NCBI RefSeq assembly: GCF_010725725.1
Contig: NZ_AP022599.1
Location: 4,092,001 to 4,156,000, forward strand
Reading direction: 5' to 3'
Length of the DNA: 64,000 bases
Source: Mycolicibacterium pulveris
GTDB lineage: Bacteria > Actinomycetota > Actinomycetes > Mycobacteriales > Mycobacteriaceae
Shown: one piece after another, positions 50,427-61,338 of the stretch
How positions within the stretch are numbered: position 1 is the stretch's first letter
How the letters are laid out: each line of letters begins with the position of its first letter
The notes under the pieces: generated by a model
The model's input: the letters and a program-made list of their open reading frames with translations, nothing else
Told to the model about the DNA's origin: nothing
Databases searched by the model: none
Translations under genes and position numbers: made by a program

Positions 50427-50663
50427 GTGAGCAGCACACTTTCACACGCGCTAGTGATCCTGGTGCCGTTGGGACTGACCGCCATCCTGGCCGCGCTCAT
50501 CTGGCGTGGCAAAGGGCCGCACCCGGCGACCTACCAGATGTCCGAGAAGTGGACGCACGAACCGATCCTGTGGGCGTCCGAGGAACCTGTTGTCCATGGC
50601 CATGTCCATGGCCATGCTTCACACCCGTTCACCGTAGGAGGCGGCGCCAGTGGCAAGTGGTGA
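50427..50663 (+). CDS. Single-span membrane protein with His-rich tail; candidate respiratory supercomplex subunit
   Basis: This 78-residue protein has one transmembrane helix ([19 protein letters not shown]) and a C-terminal segment [13 protein letters not shown]. In M. smegmatis, genes at this locus (between pepN and glbO) encode accessory subunits of the cytochrome bcc-aa3 supercomplex (CtaJ/PRSAF1), as I recall; which is which is uncertain. The end overlaps the next gene by about 14 bp, so they are coupled. Confidence 0.65.
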   Translation: MSSTLSHALVILVPLGLTAILAALIWRGKGPHPATYQMSEKWTHEPILWASEEPVVHGHVHGHASHPFTVGGGASGKW

Positions 50664-51117
50664 AGTCACGACCATTGAGCAGGACAAGCTGCCGATCGGC
50701 TGGGTCGTCACGGCCAGCGGCCGGATCTCGGGGGTCAAGGAACCCGACGAGCCGTCGCTGACCTATCCGTTCCCGGTCAAGGACCTGGTCTTTCTCGACG
50801 ACGCGCTCGAGTACGGCTCCCGCCGGGCCAAGGCACGGTTCGCGGTCTACATCGGCGATCTCGGTGCCGACACCGCGGCCGGGGCCCGCGAGATCCTGGC
50901 CAAGGTGCCCACGCCCAACAACGCGGTGCTGCTGGCCGTCTCGCCGAACCAGCGTGCGATCGAGGTGGTCTACGGCAACGACGTCAAGGGCCGCGGTATC
51001 GAGGAGTCCGCGCCGTTGGGGATCTCGACGGCCGCGGAAGCGTTCAAGGACGGCAAGCTGATGGAGGGCCTGATCAAGGCCGTCGAGGTGATGAGCGCGG
51101 GTGTCTCGCCGCGCTGA
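50650..51117 (+). CDS. DUF5130-like protein, candidate respiratory accessory subunit
   Basis: This 155-residue protein (Rv2468c-like) is made of alternating strands and helices ([40 protein letters not shown]), resembling the TPM fold. There is no membrane helix. The GTG start lies within the upstream small membrane gene, so the two are co-expressed and may work in the same respiratory complex. The assignment to CtaJ or PRSAF1 rests on recalled synteny. Confidence 0.7.
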   Translation: MASGEVTTIEQDKLPIGWVVTASGRISGVKEPDEPSLTYPFPVKDLVFLDDALEYGSRRAKARFAVYIGDLGADTAAGAREILAKVPTPNNAVLLAVSPNQRAIEVVYGNDVKGRGIEESAPLGISTAAEAFKDGKLMEGLIKAVEVMSAGVSPR

Positions 51118-51134
51118 CACCCCCGGTTTTTGGG

Positions 51135-51194
51135 GCGAGCGTGCGTGTCTGCGGGCGACACGCCGTCAACTGTCGCGAGTTTGTGCACGTTCGC
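51135..51194 (+). repeat. Palindromic element, left copy at the HNH cassette
   Basis: GCGAGCGTGC (51135-51144) and GCACGTTCGC (51185-51194) pair with one mismatch. The HNH stop codon (51166) lies inside this element, so the last codons of the gene are part of the repeat. Confidence 0.7.
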
Positions 51195-51531
51195 GGCTGA
51201 GCGCGGCGCGGATCTCGACATAGCGCGCCAGGAACGCGCGCTCGTCGAGGCGCTTGCGGCGCATCCAGATGGTGACTTCCTCGTTGCACTTGCTCGTGTT
51301 GCACGACGCGCAGGCCGGCACCACGTTGTCGACGGTGTAGCGCCCGCCGCGCGAGATCGCCATCACACAGTCGCGCTGTAGCGGGCCGTCGGTCGCGCCG
51401 CAGTAGGCGCAGCCGCTCCATGCGTTCTTGATCGCCACCCACTGTTCGGCGGTGAGGTCGTTGGTGACGGCGCTCAGTCGACGCTTGCGCTTGCGGGCCG
51501 CCCGAGCCCGGCGACTTCGATTGACCGCCAC
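51166..51531 (-). CDS. Small HNH endonuclease-like protein
   Basis: This 121-residue protein starts with a strongly basic segment (NRSRRARAARKRKRR), then a helix, then an HNH-like core: CAYC (Cys41/Cys44), QRDCVMAISRGG, VDNVVPACASCNTSK (Cys74, Cys77, Asn78). The usual DH pair is DC here (Asp54-Cys55), so the first catalytic His is missing. The GTG at 51531 is chosen because longer starts run into the upstream palindrome. It is sandwiched between inverted palindromic elements, 15 bp from the right one. Confidence 0.65.
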   Translation of the reverse strand: MAVNRSRRARAARKRKRRLSAVTNDLTAEQWVAIKNAWSGCAYCGATDGPLQRDCVMAISRGGRYTVDNVVPACASCNTSKCNEEVTIWMRRKRLDERAFLARYVEIRAALSRERAQTRDS

Positions 51532-51545
51532 CTCGACAGGATGCC

Positions 51546-51609
51546 GCGCGAGCGTGCGCAAACTCTTGCTTCTGAGCGGCGTGTCGCCCTCTGACACGCA
51601 CGCTCGCGC
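51546..51609 (-). repeat. Palindromic element, right copy at the HNH cassette
   Basis: GCGCGAGCGTGCG (51546-51558) and CGCACGCTCGCGC (51597-51609) are perfect 13-bp inverted arms. The element is the inverted counterpart of the copy at 51135-51194. Confidence 0.8.
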
Positions 51610-51628
51610 CAAAGAGGTGGTGAGGGGC

Positions 51629-54214
<2,586 letters not shown>

Positions 54215-54258
54215 CCGACCAACCTATCGGCCGCGCCGCCGGTGGGCGCGGCCTCGGC

Positions 54259-54642
54259 TCAGAGGCCCGGGATCGCCCGCGCCGCCGGCAGCCAGTCCAG
54301 CACCGTGCCGTTGCCCACCGACGCCAGCATCTGCGGACAGTACGACGAGATCGCGATGCCGGTGAAGAACGCCGCGATGTCCGGCGGGATGCCGCTGTCG
54401 GTCACCTGCGTGTACACCTTCGCGAGGTTTTTGCCGGGTTCGACGAGCAGCGGACATACCGACTCGCCGAGGGCGACCATGTCGACCGGGTTGTCGATGG
54501 TCATGCCGGCGCCGCGCAGCGCGGCCAGAAAAGCCTCATCAGCGGTGTCGGCCTGCGCCGGTGCGGCCAGCGCCGTCGCCGCCGCCGCGAGACCGGTTCC
54601 CACCGCGAAGACGCGTACTCGAAAATCAAGGTGTTTGTTCAC
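54259..54642 (-). CDS. DUF732-type exported protein
   Basis: This 127-residue protein has a signal peptide ([23 protein letters not shown]) and a DUF732-like mature domain beginning with [13 protein letters not shown]. Cysteines at CPLLVEPG and SSYCPQML probably form a disulphide. DUF732 proteins are secreted mycobacterial proteins of unknown function. It is divergent from the DsbA-like gene, with 187 bp between. Confidence 0.82.
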   Translation of the reverse strand: MNKHLDFRVRVFAVGTGLAAAATALAAPAQADTADEAFLAALRGAGMTIDNPVDMVALGESVCPLLVEPGKNLAKVYTQVTDSGIPPDIAAFFTGIAISSYCPQMLASVGNGTVLDWLPAARAIPGL

Positions 54643-54758
54643 TTTGGTAACGATCGACCACGTTGGTCACAGGAGTACCACGATTCGGTCACCGTTCGCA
54701 CACTTAGGCGTTTCTTATTTCGTCGTGGCGATCGCGGTGGTTATAGGGCGCGGCGGCG

Positions 54759-54785
54759 GGGAACACATCGCGAGCCGCTTCGGTT
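54759..54785 (+). promoter_or_regulatory. SigH-type promoter of the Rv2466c-like gene
   Basis: GGGAAC (54759-54764) and CGGTT (54781-54785), separated by 16 bp, match the mycobacterial SigH/SigE-type consensus GGAAC/GTT. The 5' UTR would be about 38 nt. The Mtb orthologue Rv2466c is a known SigH target. Confidence 0.7.
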
Positions 54786-54829
54786 GCCAGGATGGAAGCT
54801 TGCTCATCTCGCGCCCGGAAGGATTGCCC

Positions 54830-55438
54830 ATGTCCGAAAAGTCTGTTGCCGGTTTCTGGTTCGATCCGCTGTGCCCGTGGTGCTGGATCACCTCGCGGTG
54901 GATTCTCGAGGTCGAGAAGGTCCGCGACATCGAGGTGGATTTCCGCGTCATGAGCTTGGCGATCCTCAACGAAGGCCGCGACGTGCCCGACGAGTACCGC
55001 GAGGCGATGAAGAAGGCGTGGGGACCGGTGCGGGTGGCCATCGCCGCCGAGCAGGCCAAGGGCCGCGAGATCCTGGGACCGCTGTACACCGCGATGGGAA
55101 CCCGGATTCACAATCAGGACAACAAGGACTTCGACGTCGTCATCAAGGAGTCGCTGGCCGAGGTGGGTCTGCCCGCCGAGCTCGCCGAAGCCGCCGGCAC
55201 CGACAAGTACGACGAGGCGTTGCGCAAGAGCCACCACGAGGGCATGGACGCCGTCGGCGACGACGTCGGCACCCCCACCATCCACGTCAACGGGGTCGCC
55301 TTCTTCGGCCCGGTGTTGTCGAAGATCCCGCGCGGTGAGGAGGCCGGCAAGCTGTGGGACGCGTCGGTGACATTCGCGTCGTATCCGCACTTCTGGGAAC
55401 TCAAGCGCACCCGCACCGAGCCGCCGACCTTCGACTGA
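54830..55438 (+). CDS. DsbA-like mycothiol-dependent oxidoreductase
   Basis: This 202-residue DsbA-family protein (Rv2466c-like) has the active-site CPWC (Cys15-Cys18) in [10 protein letters not shown] and cis-Pro region DVGTPTIHV. The Mtb protein is a mycothiol-dependent reductase that responds to oxidative stress and activates the prodrug TP053. GGAAGGA precedes the ATG at 54830. The SigH-like promoter upstream supports stress induction. Confidence 0.92.
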   Translation: MSEKSVAGFWFDPLCPWCWITSRWILEVEKVRDIEVDFRVMSLAILNEGRDVPDEYREAMKKAWGPVRVAIAAEQAKGREILGPLYTAMGTRIHNQDNKDFDVVIKESLAEVGLPAELAEAAGTDKYDEALRKSHHEGMDAVGDDVGTPTIHVNGVAFFGPVLSKIPRGEEAGKLWDASVTFASYPHFWELKRTRTEPPTFD

Positions 55439-55452
55439 TCGCGGCCGTCGCG

Positions 55453-55522
55453 CGTTCGCGAGACGTACACCAGGGTCGCTGAGACGGCGAAGATCACGAC
55501 CCTCATGTTGATTTCGCGAACG
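55453..55522. repeat. Solo palindromic element before rpiB
   Basis: CGTTCGCGA (55453-55461) pairs with TCGCGAACG (55514-55522), and an inner AGGGTCG (55472-55478) pairs with CGACCCT (55497-55503). It overlaps the likely rpiB promoter region. The design is like the cassette-flanking palindromes, but there is no gene inside. Confidence 0.65.
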
Positions 55523-55541
55523 TCGAAGTAGGGTGACCGCC

Positions 55542-56015
55542 ATGCGCGTCTACCTGGGAGCCGACCACGCCGGCTTCGACCTCAAGCAGGCCATCATCGA
55601 GCACCTGCGCGACAACGGGCACGAGCCCATCGACTGCGGCGCATTCGTCAACGACCCCGACGACGACTATCCGGCGTTCTGCATCGCGGCCGCCGAGAAG
55701 ACGGTCGCCGACCCGGGCAGCCTCGGCATCGTGCTCGGCGGGTCGGGCAACGGCGAGCAGATCGCGGCGAACAAGGTGCCCGGCGCGCGCTGCGCGTTGG
55801 GATGGAGCGTGGAAACCGCCGAGTTGGCGCGTCAGCACAACAACGCGCAGCTGATCGGCATCGGCGGACGGATGCACACGGTGGAGGAGGCGCTGGCCAT
55901 CGTCGACGCCTTCATCAACACGCCGTGGTCGAATGCCGAACGCCACCAACGCCGTATCGACATCCTCTCCGAGTACGAGCGCACCCACGTCGCGCCGCCC
56001 GTGCCCGGCGGCTAG
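55542..56015 (+). CDS. rpiB: Ribose-5-phosphate isomerase B
   Basis: This protein of about 157 residues interconverts ribulose- and ribose-5-phosphate in the pentose phosphate pathway. Motifs: YLGADHAGFDLK, ILGG-type loop VLGGSGNGEQIAANK, and the C-terminal NAERHQRRIDILSEYE. A GTG three codons upstream (55533) is the alternative start and matches the Mtb annotation. It precedes nei2 by two bases. Confidence 0.94.
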   Translation: MRVYLGADHAGFDLKQAIIEHLRDNGHEPIDCGAFVNDPDDDYPAFCIAAAEKTVADPGSLGIVLGGSGNGEQIAANKVPGARCALGWSVETAELARQHNNAQLIGIGGRMHTVEEALAIVDAFINTPWSNAERHQRRIDILSEYERTHVAPPVPGG

Positions 56016-56017
56016 GA

Positions 56018-56812
56018 ATGCCCGAAGGTCACACCCTGCATCGGCTGGCCCGGCTGCATCAGCGCCGGTTCGCCCGCGCGCCGGTGCTGGTGTCCAGTCC
56101 GCAGGGCAGGTTCGCCGACGGCGCCGCCGCGGTCAGCGCCCGGGTGCTGCGGAAGGCCAGCGCGTGGGGCAAGCACCTGTTTCACCACTACGAGGGCGGC
56201 CGTGTGGTGCACGTGCACCTCGGCTTGTATGGGACCTTCACCGAGATGCCGCTTCCGATGCCGCCGCCGGTCGGCCAGGTGCGGATGCGGATGATCGGTG
56301 CGGAGTACGGCACCGACCTGCGCGGCCCGACGGTGTGCGAGGTCATCGAAGAGGGCGAGATCGACGACGTCATCGCCCGGCTGGGCCCCGACCCGCTACG
56401 CCGCGACGCCGACGGTTCGCTGGCATGGGAGCGAATCCGTAAGTCGCGCAGGGCGATCGGCTCGCTGTTGATGGACCAGACGGTGATCGCGGGCGTGGGC
56501 AACGTGTACCGCAACGAGCTGCTGTACCGCCACCTGATCGACCCCTACCGCCCGGGCACGCAGATCGACGAGTCGGAGTTCAAGGCGATGTGGACCGATC
56601 TCGTCGCGCTGATGAAGGTCGGGTTCCGGCGCGGCAAGATCATCGTGATCCGTCCGGAGGACGACCACGGTGCGCCCGCCTACGGTCCCGACAGGCCGCG
56701 GACCTACGTCTACCGGCGCGCGGGTGAGCCGTGCCGGATCTGCGGGACGGAGATTCGTACCGCGGTGATGGAGGGCCGCAACCTGTTCTGGTGCCCGACC
56801 TGCCAGAAGTAA
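56018..56812 (+). CDS. nei2: Formamidopyrimidine/endonuclease VIII-like DNA glycosylase
   Basis: This 264-residue base-excision repair glycosylase has the catalytic N-terminus PEGHT (Pro2, Glu3), the SAWGKH lysine, the H2TH segment MDQTVIAGVGNVYRNE, and a C-terminal zinc finger (CRIC ... CPTC). It removes oxidised bases. It follows rpiB by two bases, so they are likely co-transcribed, as in M. tuberculosis (Rv2464c). Confidence 0.92.
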   Translation: MPEGHTLHRLARLHQRRFARAPVLVSSPQGRFADGAAAVSARVLRKASAWGKHLFHHYEGGRVVHVHLGLYGTFTEMPLPMPPPVGQVRMRMIGAEYGTDLRGPTVCEVIEEGEIDDVIARLGPDPLRRDADGSLAWERIRKSRRAIGSLLMDQTVIAGVGNVYRNELLYRHLIDPYRPGTQIDESEFKAMWTDLVALMKVGFRRGKIIVIRPEDDHGAPAYGPDRPRTYVYRRAGEPCRICGTEIRTAVMEGRNLFWCPTCQK

Positions 56813-56823
56813 GTTCCCTTCCG

Positions 56824-56882
56824 GCGATTGTGCGGTTTCATCCGCGACACGCCGATGCGCGCGTATGAGGCCGCACAGTCGC
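56824..56882. repeat. Solo palindromic element after nei2
   Basis: GCGATTGTGCGG (56824-56835) and CCGCACAGTCGC (56871-56882) pair with one mismatch. Inner TCATCCGCG-like and CGCGTATGA-like segments extend the dyad. No T-run follows. Confidence 0.65.
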
Positions 56883-56930
56883 GGTGGTCCGGGTCGGTAG
56901 CCGCGCACCATCTCTGCGCGACATCTCTGC

Positions 56931-56990
56931 GCGAGCAGACGCAAAAACCCCCGAATTTGCCCTTATTTGGGGGTTTTCACGTCTGCTCGC
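56931..56990. terminator. Bidirectional terminator between convergent nei2 and a Gly-rich gene
   Basis: A two-part dyad is present: outer GCGAGCAGACG/CGTCTGCTCGC (56931-56941, 56980-56990) and inner AAAACCCCC/GGGGGTTTT (ending 56952, starting 56969). The inner stem followed by TTTT works on the plus strand, and its complement works on the minus strand. It may belong to the same palindrome type as neighbouring elements. Confidence 0.75.
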
Positions 56991-57006
56991 GGTGGCTGGG
57001 TCTAGG

Positions 57007-57753
57007 TCAGAAGCCGCCGAAGTCGCCGAAGTCGCCGCCGAAATCCCAGCCGCCGCCGTCGCCGGCATCCCCGCCGAAGTCACCCTGCCCCTGATCGAAG
57101 CCTTGGTCGTAGCCCTGGGCGAAGCCCTGCTCATACCCGGTGCCGTGCATGCCGGAGAACAACGCGTCGAACAGCAGCACCGAGCCGAGGCCCCACGCGC
57201 CGGCCACCAGGGCCGGCTTCCACCACGGTTCGGAGTACCAGCCGGCGGGCACGGGCCGGCCCGCGACCTGGCCGCCGGGGAAGTAGTTGGGGGTGCGCTC
57301 CGAGGGCGTCGGCGACGCCTCGATCTCGCGGCCCTCGAAGTTGACGCGTCGGGCCTCGGTCACAGCACCGGCCGAGCGTTGCCCCGCCAACGTCTCCAAC
57401 TCGGGCCCCGGATCCATGCCCATCGCGACGCGCGCGGCGCGCACGTAGTACATGCCTTCGAGCGCGCTCTCCTTGGCAAGCGCTGCCTGCCGGACGGTGG
57501 TGGCCTGTTCGATCTGCGAGCCGGCGGCGGTGTATCGCTCCGAGGCGTCGGCCAATGCCTGCTTGGACGCCTCGTCGGAGCCGGTGAGGCCGATGACCTG
57601 GCCGCCGAGGCGTTCGATGACCCGGCGCGCGTCGGCCTTGGCGTCCTCCAGCGCGGTCGCGTTGCGTTTGTCCGAGGCCTTCATCACCGCGTAGACCAGC
57701 ACCCCGAACGCGACGATGACCAGCACGACCAGCACGAGCAGCACGCCGTTCAT
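57007..57753 (-). CDS. Membrane-anchored coiled-coil protein with Gly-rich tail (DUF1542-like)
   Basis: This 248-residue protein has an N-terminal membrane helix (LLVLVVLVIVAFGVLVYAV), a helical region (about 25-110), a linker, a second weak hydrophobic segment (ALVAGAWGLGSVLLFDALF), and a low-complexity tail (QGYDQGFDQGQ, then FGGD/FGDFGG repeats). It is recalled as a conserved protein of fast-growing mycobacteria. The function is unknown; a scaffold in the envelope is possible. Confidence 0.7.
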   Translation of the reverse strand: MNGVLLVLVVLVIVAFGVLVYAVMKASDKRNATALEDAKADARRVIERLGGQVIGLTGSDEASKQALADASERYTAAGSQIEQATTVRQAALAKESALEGMYYVRAARVAMGMDPGPELETLAGQRSAGAVTEARRVNFEGREIEASPTPSERTPNYFPGGQVAGRPVPAGWYSEPWWKPALVAGAWGLGSVLLFDALFSGMHGTGYEQGFAQGYDQGFDQGQGDFGGDAGDGGGWDFGGDFGDFGGF

Positions 57754-57833
57754 GGCGTTCAGCCTACCGATGGCACCGCCCGGTCAACCGGTCCGAATTG
57801 CGCTCTCAGCGAGCGCACCGGGGCGGGGATTGG

Positions 57834-57904
57834 AGCGGGCGACGGGAATCGAACCCGCGTCGCTAGTTTGGAAGACTAGGGCTCTACCATTGAGCTACGC
57901 CCGC
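57834..57904 (-). tRNA. tRNA-Gly(TCC)
   Basis: The minus-strand cloverleaf of 71 nt has anticodon loop CTTCCAA (anticodon TCC), acceptor GCGGGCG/CGCCCGC and T-arm GGTTCGATTC. CCA is not encoded. Confidence 0.95.
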
Positions 57905-58023
57905 ATGTGCAGCACCAGCAGACTGTACCGGCGGCACCGGAATCAAATCCAATTAAAGGTAACGCGTGTCCAGCCCGTAGTATCTCGCGTGGTCGTTCTG
58001 TGTTTTCGGGGCGGCCGATGGGC

Positions 58024-58099
<76 letters not shown>

Positions 58100-58136
58100 T
58101 GCAACGTGGACCACACCAAACTTGAAGGAGCAGGAA

Positions 58137-59552
58137 GTGAAGAGCACCGTCGAGAAGTTGAGCCCCACCCGGGTTCGCATCAACGTGGAGGTGCCCTTCA
58201 CTGAGCTCGAGCCGGAGTTCGACCGCGCGTTCAAGCAGCTGGCCAAGCAGGTGCGGCTGCCCGGCTTCCGGCCCGGCAAGGCGCCGCGCAAGCTGCTGGA
58301 GGCCCGCGTCGGCCGCGAGGCGATGCTGGACCAGGTGGTCAGCGAAGCCCTGCCGGGCCGCTACTCCGAGGCGGTGACGTCGTCGGAGGTCAGCCCGCTC
58401 GGGCAGCCCGACATCGAGATCACCAAGAAGGAGTACGGCGAGGACCTGGTGTTCACCGCGGAGGTCGACGTCCGCCCCGACATCGAGCTGCCGGATCTCG
58501 ACAGCCTGGCGGTCACCGTGGACGCGATCGAGGTGACCGACGAGGAGGTCGACGCCGAACTGCAGTCGCTGCGCGCGCGCTTCGGCACGCTCAAAGGCGT
58601 CGACCGCGCCGCGCAGACCGGCGACTTCGTCTCCATCGATCTGTCCGGTTCGATCGACGGCAAGGACCTGCCCGAGGCCGCGACCGAGGGCCTGTCGCAC
58701 GAGGTCGGTTCCGGACAACTTGTCGAGGGTCTCGACGAGGCGATCGTCGGGCTCAAAGAAGGCGAGAGCCGCGTCTTCACCACCAAGCTGGCCGCCGGCG
58801 AGCACGCCGGCGAGGAGGCTCAGGTCACCGTCACCGTCAAGTCGGTCAAGGAACGCGAGCTGCCCGAGCCCGACGACGAATTCGCCCAGCTGGCAAGCGA
58901 ATTCGACACCATCGACGAGCTGCGCAACAACCTTCGCGAGCAGGTGGAGCGCACCAAGCGGGTCCAGCAGGCCGAGCAGATCCGCGACAAGGTGTTGGAG
59001 ACCCTGCTCGAGCAGGTCGAGGTGCCGCTGCCGGAGAAGATCGTGCAGGCCCAGGTCGACGACACCCTGCACAACGCGATCCACAGCCTCGACCACGACG
59101 AGGCGCGCTTCGCCGAGGTGCTGGAGCAGCAGGGCACCAGCCGTGAGCAGTTCGACGCCGACAACCGCAGCAACGCGGAGAAGGCCATCAAGACCCAGCT
59201 GCTGGTCGATGCCATCGCCGACAAGCTCGACGTCCAGGTCGGTCAGGCCGACCTCACCGAGCGCCTGGTGCTGATGTCTCAGCAGTACGGCATGGAGCCG
59301 CAGCAGCTGCTGCAGGCGTTGCAGCAGAACAACCAGCTTCCGGTGATGTTCGCCGACGTGCGGCGCGGGCTGGCGGTGGCCGCCGTCGTGCAGCGCGCCG
59401 CGGTCACCGACACCGACGGCACCGTGATCGACACCACCGAGTTCTTCGGCCGCCCGGGCGAGGCCGAGGCCGAGGCCGCGACGGAGGAGGCTTCCGCCGA
59501 GGAAGCAGACAAGGCCGACAAGACCGACGAGGAACCTGCCGACGCCAAGTGA
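58137..59552 (+). CDS. tig: Trigger factor, ribosome-bound chaperone and PPIase
   Basis: This 471-residue trigger factor has the ribosome-binding signature [19 protein letters not shown] in the N-terminal domain (1-115), a central FKBP-like PPIase domain (about 155-245), and a C-terminal helical chaperone domain ending in an Ala/Glu/Asp-rich tail. The GTG at 58137 with GGAG upstream begins at [13 protein letters not shown] as in the family. It forms a proteostasis cluster with clpP1, clpP2 and clpX. Confidence 0.95.
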   Translation: MKSTVEKLSPTRVRINVEVPFTELEPEFDRAFKQLAKQVRLPGFRPGKAPRKLLEARVGREAMLDQVVSEALPGRYSEAVTSSEVSPLGQPDIEITKKEYGEDLVFTAEVDVRPDIELPDLDSLAVTVDAIEVTDEEVDAELQSLRARFGTLKGVDRAAQTGDFVSIDLSGSIDGKDLPEAATEGLSHEVGSGQLVEGLDEAIVGLKEGESRVFTTKLAAGEHAGEEAQVTVTVKSVKERELPEPDDEFAQLASEFDTIDELRNNLREQVERTKRVQQAEQIRDKVLETLLEQVEVPLPEKIVQAQVDDTLHNAIHSLDHDEARFAEVLEQQGTSREQFDADNRSNAEKAIKTQLLVDAIADKLDVQVGQADLTERLVLMSQQYGMEPQQLLQALQQNNQLPVMFADVRRGLAVAAVVQRAAVTDTDGTVIDTTEFFGRPGEAEAEAATEEASAEEADKADKTDEEPADAK

Positions 59553-59563
59553 CGCTGTGAGCG
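59553..59563 (+). promoter_or_regulatory. Candidate ClgR operator upstream of clpP1
   Basis: CGCTGTGAGCG directly after the tig stop fits the CGCY-NNN-RGCG core known for ClgR sites in actinobacteria. ClgR activates clpP1P2 in mycobacteria. The site is about 87 bp before the clpP1 start. Confidence 0.55.
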
Positions 59564-59649
59564 AACGCGGCCCCTCTGAGGACTGCGCGACGCCGCTGGT
59601 TGGTTAGTGTCGGGAAGAACGGGACTTTGACAGAAAGCAGGTACCAGTC

Positions 59650-60246
59650 GTGACTGACATGCGGTCAAACGGCCACGGACTCAACCTCGTCGACTCGGTG
59701 TATGAGCGGTTGCTGTCCGAGCGGATCATTTTCTTGGGCTCGCAGGTGGACGACGACATCGCGAACAAGCTGTGCGCGCAGATTCTGCTGCTCGCCGCCG
59801 AGGACCCCACCAAGGACATCCACCTCTATATCAACTCACCCGGCGGGTCCATCAGTGCCGGCATGGCGGTCTACGACACGATGGTGCTGGCGCCGTGCGA
59901 CATCGCCACCTACGGCATGGGGATGGCCGCGTCGATGGCGCAGTTCCTGCTCGCCGCCGGAACCAAGGGCAAGCGGTACGCGCTGCCGCACGCCCGGATC
60001 CTGATGCACCAGCCCCTGGGCGGTGTGACGGGCAGCGCCGCGGACATCGCCATCCAGGCCGAACAGTTCGCGGTCATCAAGAAGGAGATGTTCCGGCTCA
60101 ACGCCGAGTTCACCGGTCAGACCATCGAACGTATCGAAGCTGACTCCGATCGCGACCGCTGGTTCACCGCACAGGAAGCGCTCGAGTACGGGTTCGTCGA
60201 CCACATCATCACCCGCGCCAGCATCAACGGAGTGTCGCCATCATGA
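59650..60246 (+). CDS. clpP1: ATP-dependent Clp protease proteolytic subunit 1
   Basis: This 198-residue serine protease subunit has catalytic Ser95 in GMAASM and His120 in [10 protein letters not shown]; the Asp lies about 50 residues on. It forms a mixed tetradecamer with ClpP2, essential in mycobacteria, and works with ClpX or ClpC1. GTG start. The stop overlaps the clpP2 ATG (ATGA). Confidence 0.95.
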   Translation: MTDMRSNGHGLNLVDSVYERLLSERIIFLGSQVDDDIANKLCAQILLLAAEDPTKDIHLYINSPGGSISAGMAVYDTMVLAPCDIATYGMGMAASMAQFLLAAGTKGKRYALPHARILMHQPLGGVTGSAADIAIQAEQFAVIKKEMFRLNAEFTGQTIERIEADSDRDRWFTAQEALEYGFVDHIITRASINGVSPS

Positions 60247-60914
60247 GCCAGATCGATCCCCGCCTGCAGCCCGCCCACGGCGGAGCCGTGAATCAACCTT
60301 CAGCCCGCTACATCCTGCCGTCGTTCATCGAGCACTCCAGCTTCGGTGTCAAGGAGTCCAACCCGTACAACAAGCTCTTCGAGGAACGCATCATCTTCCT
60401 CGGGGTGCAGGTCGACGACGCGTCGGCCAACGACATCATGGCCCAGTTGCTGGTGCTGGAGTCGCTGGATCCCGACCGCGACATCACCATGTACATCAAT
60501 TCGCCCGGCGGCTCGTTCACGTCGTTGATGGCGATCTACGACACCATGCAGTACGTGCGTGCCGACATCCAGACGGTGTGTCTGGGGCAGGCGGCGTCGG
60601 CGGCGGCGGTGCTGCTGGCGGCCGGTACGCCGGGCAAGCGGCTCGCGCTGCCCAACGCCCGTGTGCTGATTCACCAGCCGGCGCTGGCCGGGGTCATCCA
60701 GGGCCAGTTCTCCGACCTGGAGATCCAGGCCGCCGAGGTGGAGCGGATGCGCACGCTGATGGAGGCGACGCTGGCCCGCCACACCGGCAAGACGCCCGAG
60801 CAGATCCGCAAGGACACCGACCGCGACAAGATCCTGACCGCCGAGGGCGCCAAGGAGTACGGAATCATCGACACGGTGCTGGAGTACCGCAAGCTCTCGG
60901 CGCGGACCGCCTGA
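60243..60914 (+). CDS. clpP2: ATP-dependent Clp protease proteolytic subunit 2
   Basis: This 223-residue partner of ClpP1 has the catalytic Ser in [13 protein letters not shown], His in [11 protein letters not shown] and the [11 protein letters not shown] handle. ClpP2 carries the docking sites for the ATPases. It has a short extra N-terminal segment of about ten residues compared with the Mtb protein. Co-translated with clpP1. Confidence 0.95.
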   Translation: MSQIDPRLQPAHGGAVNQPSARYILPSFIEHSSFGVKESNPYNKLFEERIIFLGVQVDDASANDIMAQLLVLESLDPDRDITMYINSPGGSFTSLMAIYDTMQYVRADIQTVCLGQAASAAAVLLAAGTPGKRLALPNARVLIHQPALAGVIQGQFSDLEIQAAEVERMRTLMEATLARHTGKTPEQIRKDTDRDKILTAEGAKEYGIIDTVLEYRKLSARTA

Positions 60915-61023
60915 GCCTGGGCACATCCGGCGTGGCTGAATCGCGCCGATTGATGCTGTCGCAAACCCCGGGTATGGCACTCTTACGGCAGCCATTCGGG
61001 GGGCCAGACGGCAGGGGGGCGTG

Positions 61024-61338
61024 ATGTTGGCGGGAAAACGACTTGGTGCTGTGGTGGCCGTGGGCGCGACGGCGACGGTGCTGCAGGTGGCGTCGCCGGC
61101 GCTGAGCCACGCCGATGAGGTGTGTCCCGCCGGGACCTATTGGGACGTCTACACCAACCAGTGCATCCCGTATTCCGCCGTCGACGTGTACCTGAACCCG
61201 ACCCCGATCCTGGGGCCGAACCCGGTGGTGGGGCCCGCCGGCCCCGTCGGCGTCGGTGGCGTGGTGGGCCCGGTCGGTCCCGGTCCGGTGGGGCCGGGCC
61301 CCGTGGGGCCGGGTCCGGTGGGACCAGGCCGGCGCTGA
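61024..61338 (+). CDS. Secreted protein with Gly-Pro-Val repeats
   Basis: This 104-residue protein has a signal peptide (LAGKRLGAVVAVGATATVLQVAS, cleavage after SHA), a small two-cysteine segment (VCPAGTYWDVYTNQCIPY), and a C-terminal tail of repeated GPVGPGPVGPG units ending in GRR. It fills the clpP2-clpX gap that holds mmuM and Rv2459 in M. tuberculosis. A GTG at 61021 is an alternative start. The function is unknown. Confidence 0.65.
   Translation: MLAGKRLGAVVAVGATATVLQVASPALSHADEVCPAGTYWDVYTNQCIPYSAVDVYLNPTPILGPNPVVGPAGPVGVGGVVGPVGPGPVGPGPVGPGPVGPGRR

Larger units (their letters stand above)
51129..51613. mobile_element. Putative HNH cassette with 21-bp terminal inverted repeats
   Basis: A 121-residue HNH gene fills the space between inverted palindromic elements. 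The ends (51129-51149 and 51593-51613) are inverted repeats with 20 of 21 matches. An inner 13-bp pair, GGGCGACACGCCG at 51153 and its complement at 51577-51589, is also perfect. The unit lies between the DUF5130-like gene and pepN. Confidence 0.6.

Noticed and set aside
57037..57110. Tandem repeat GCCGCCGAAGTC-like near the 3' end of the Gly-rich gene as a non-coding repeat
   Set aside because: It is explained by codons for the FGGDFGD tail of the protein.
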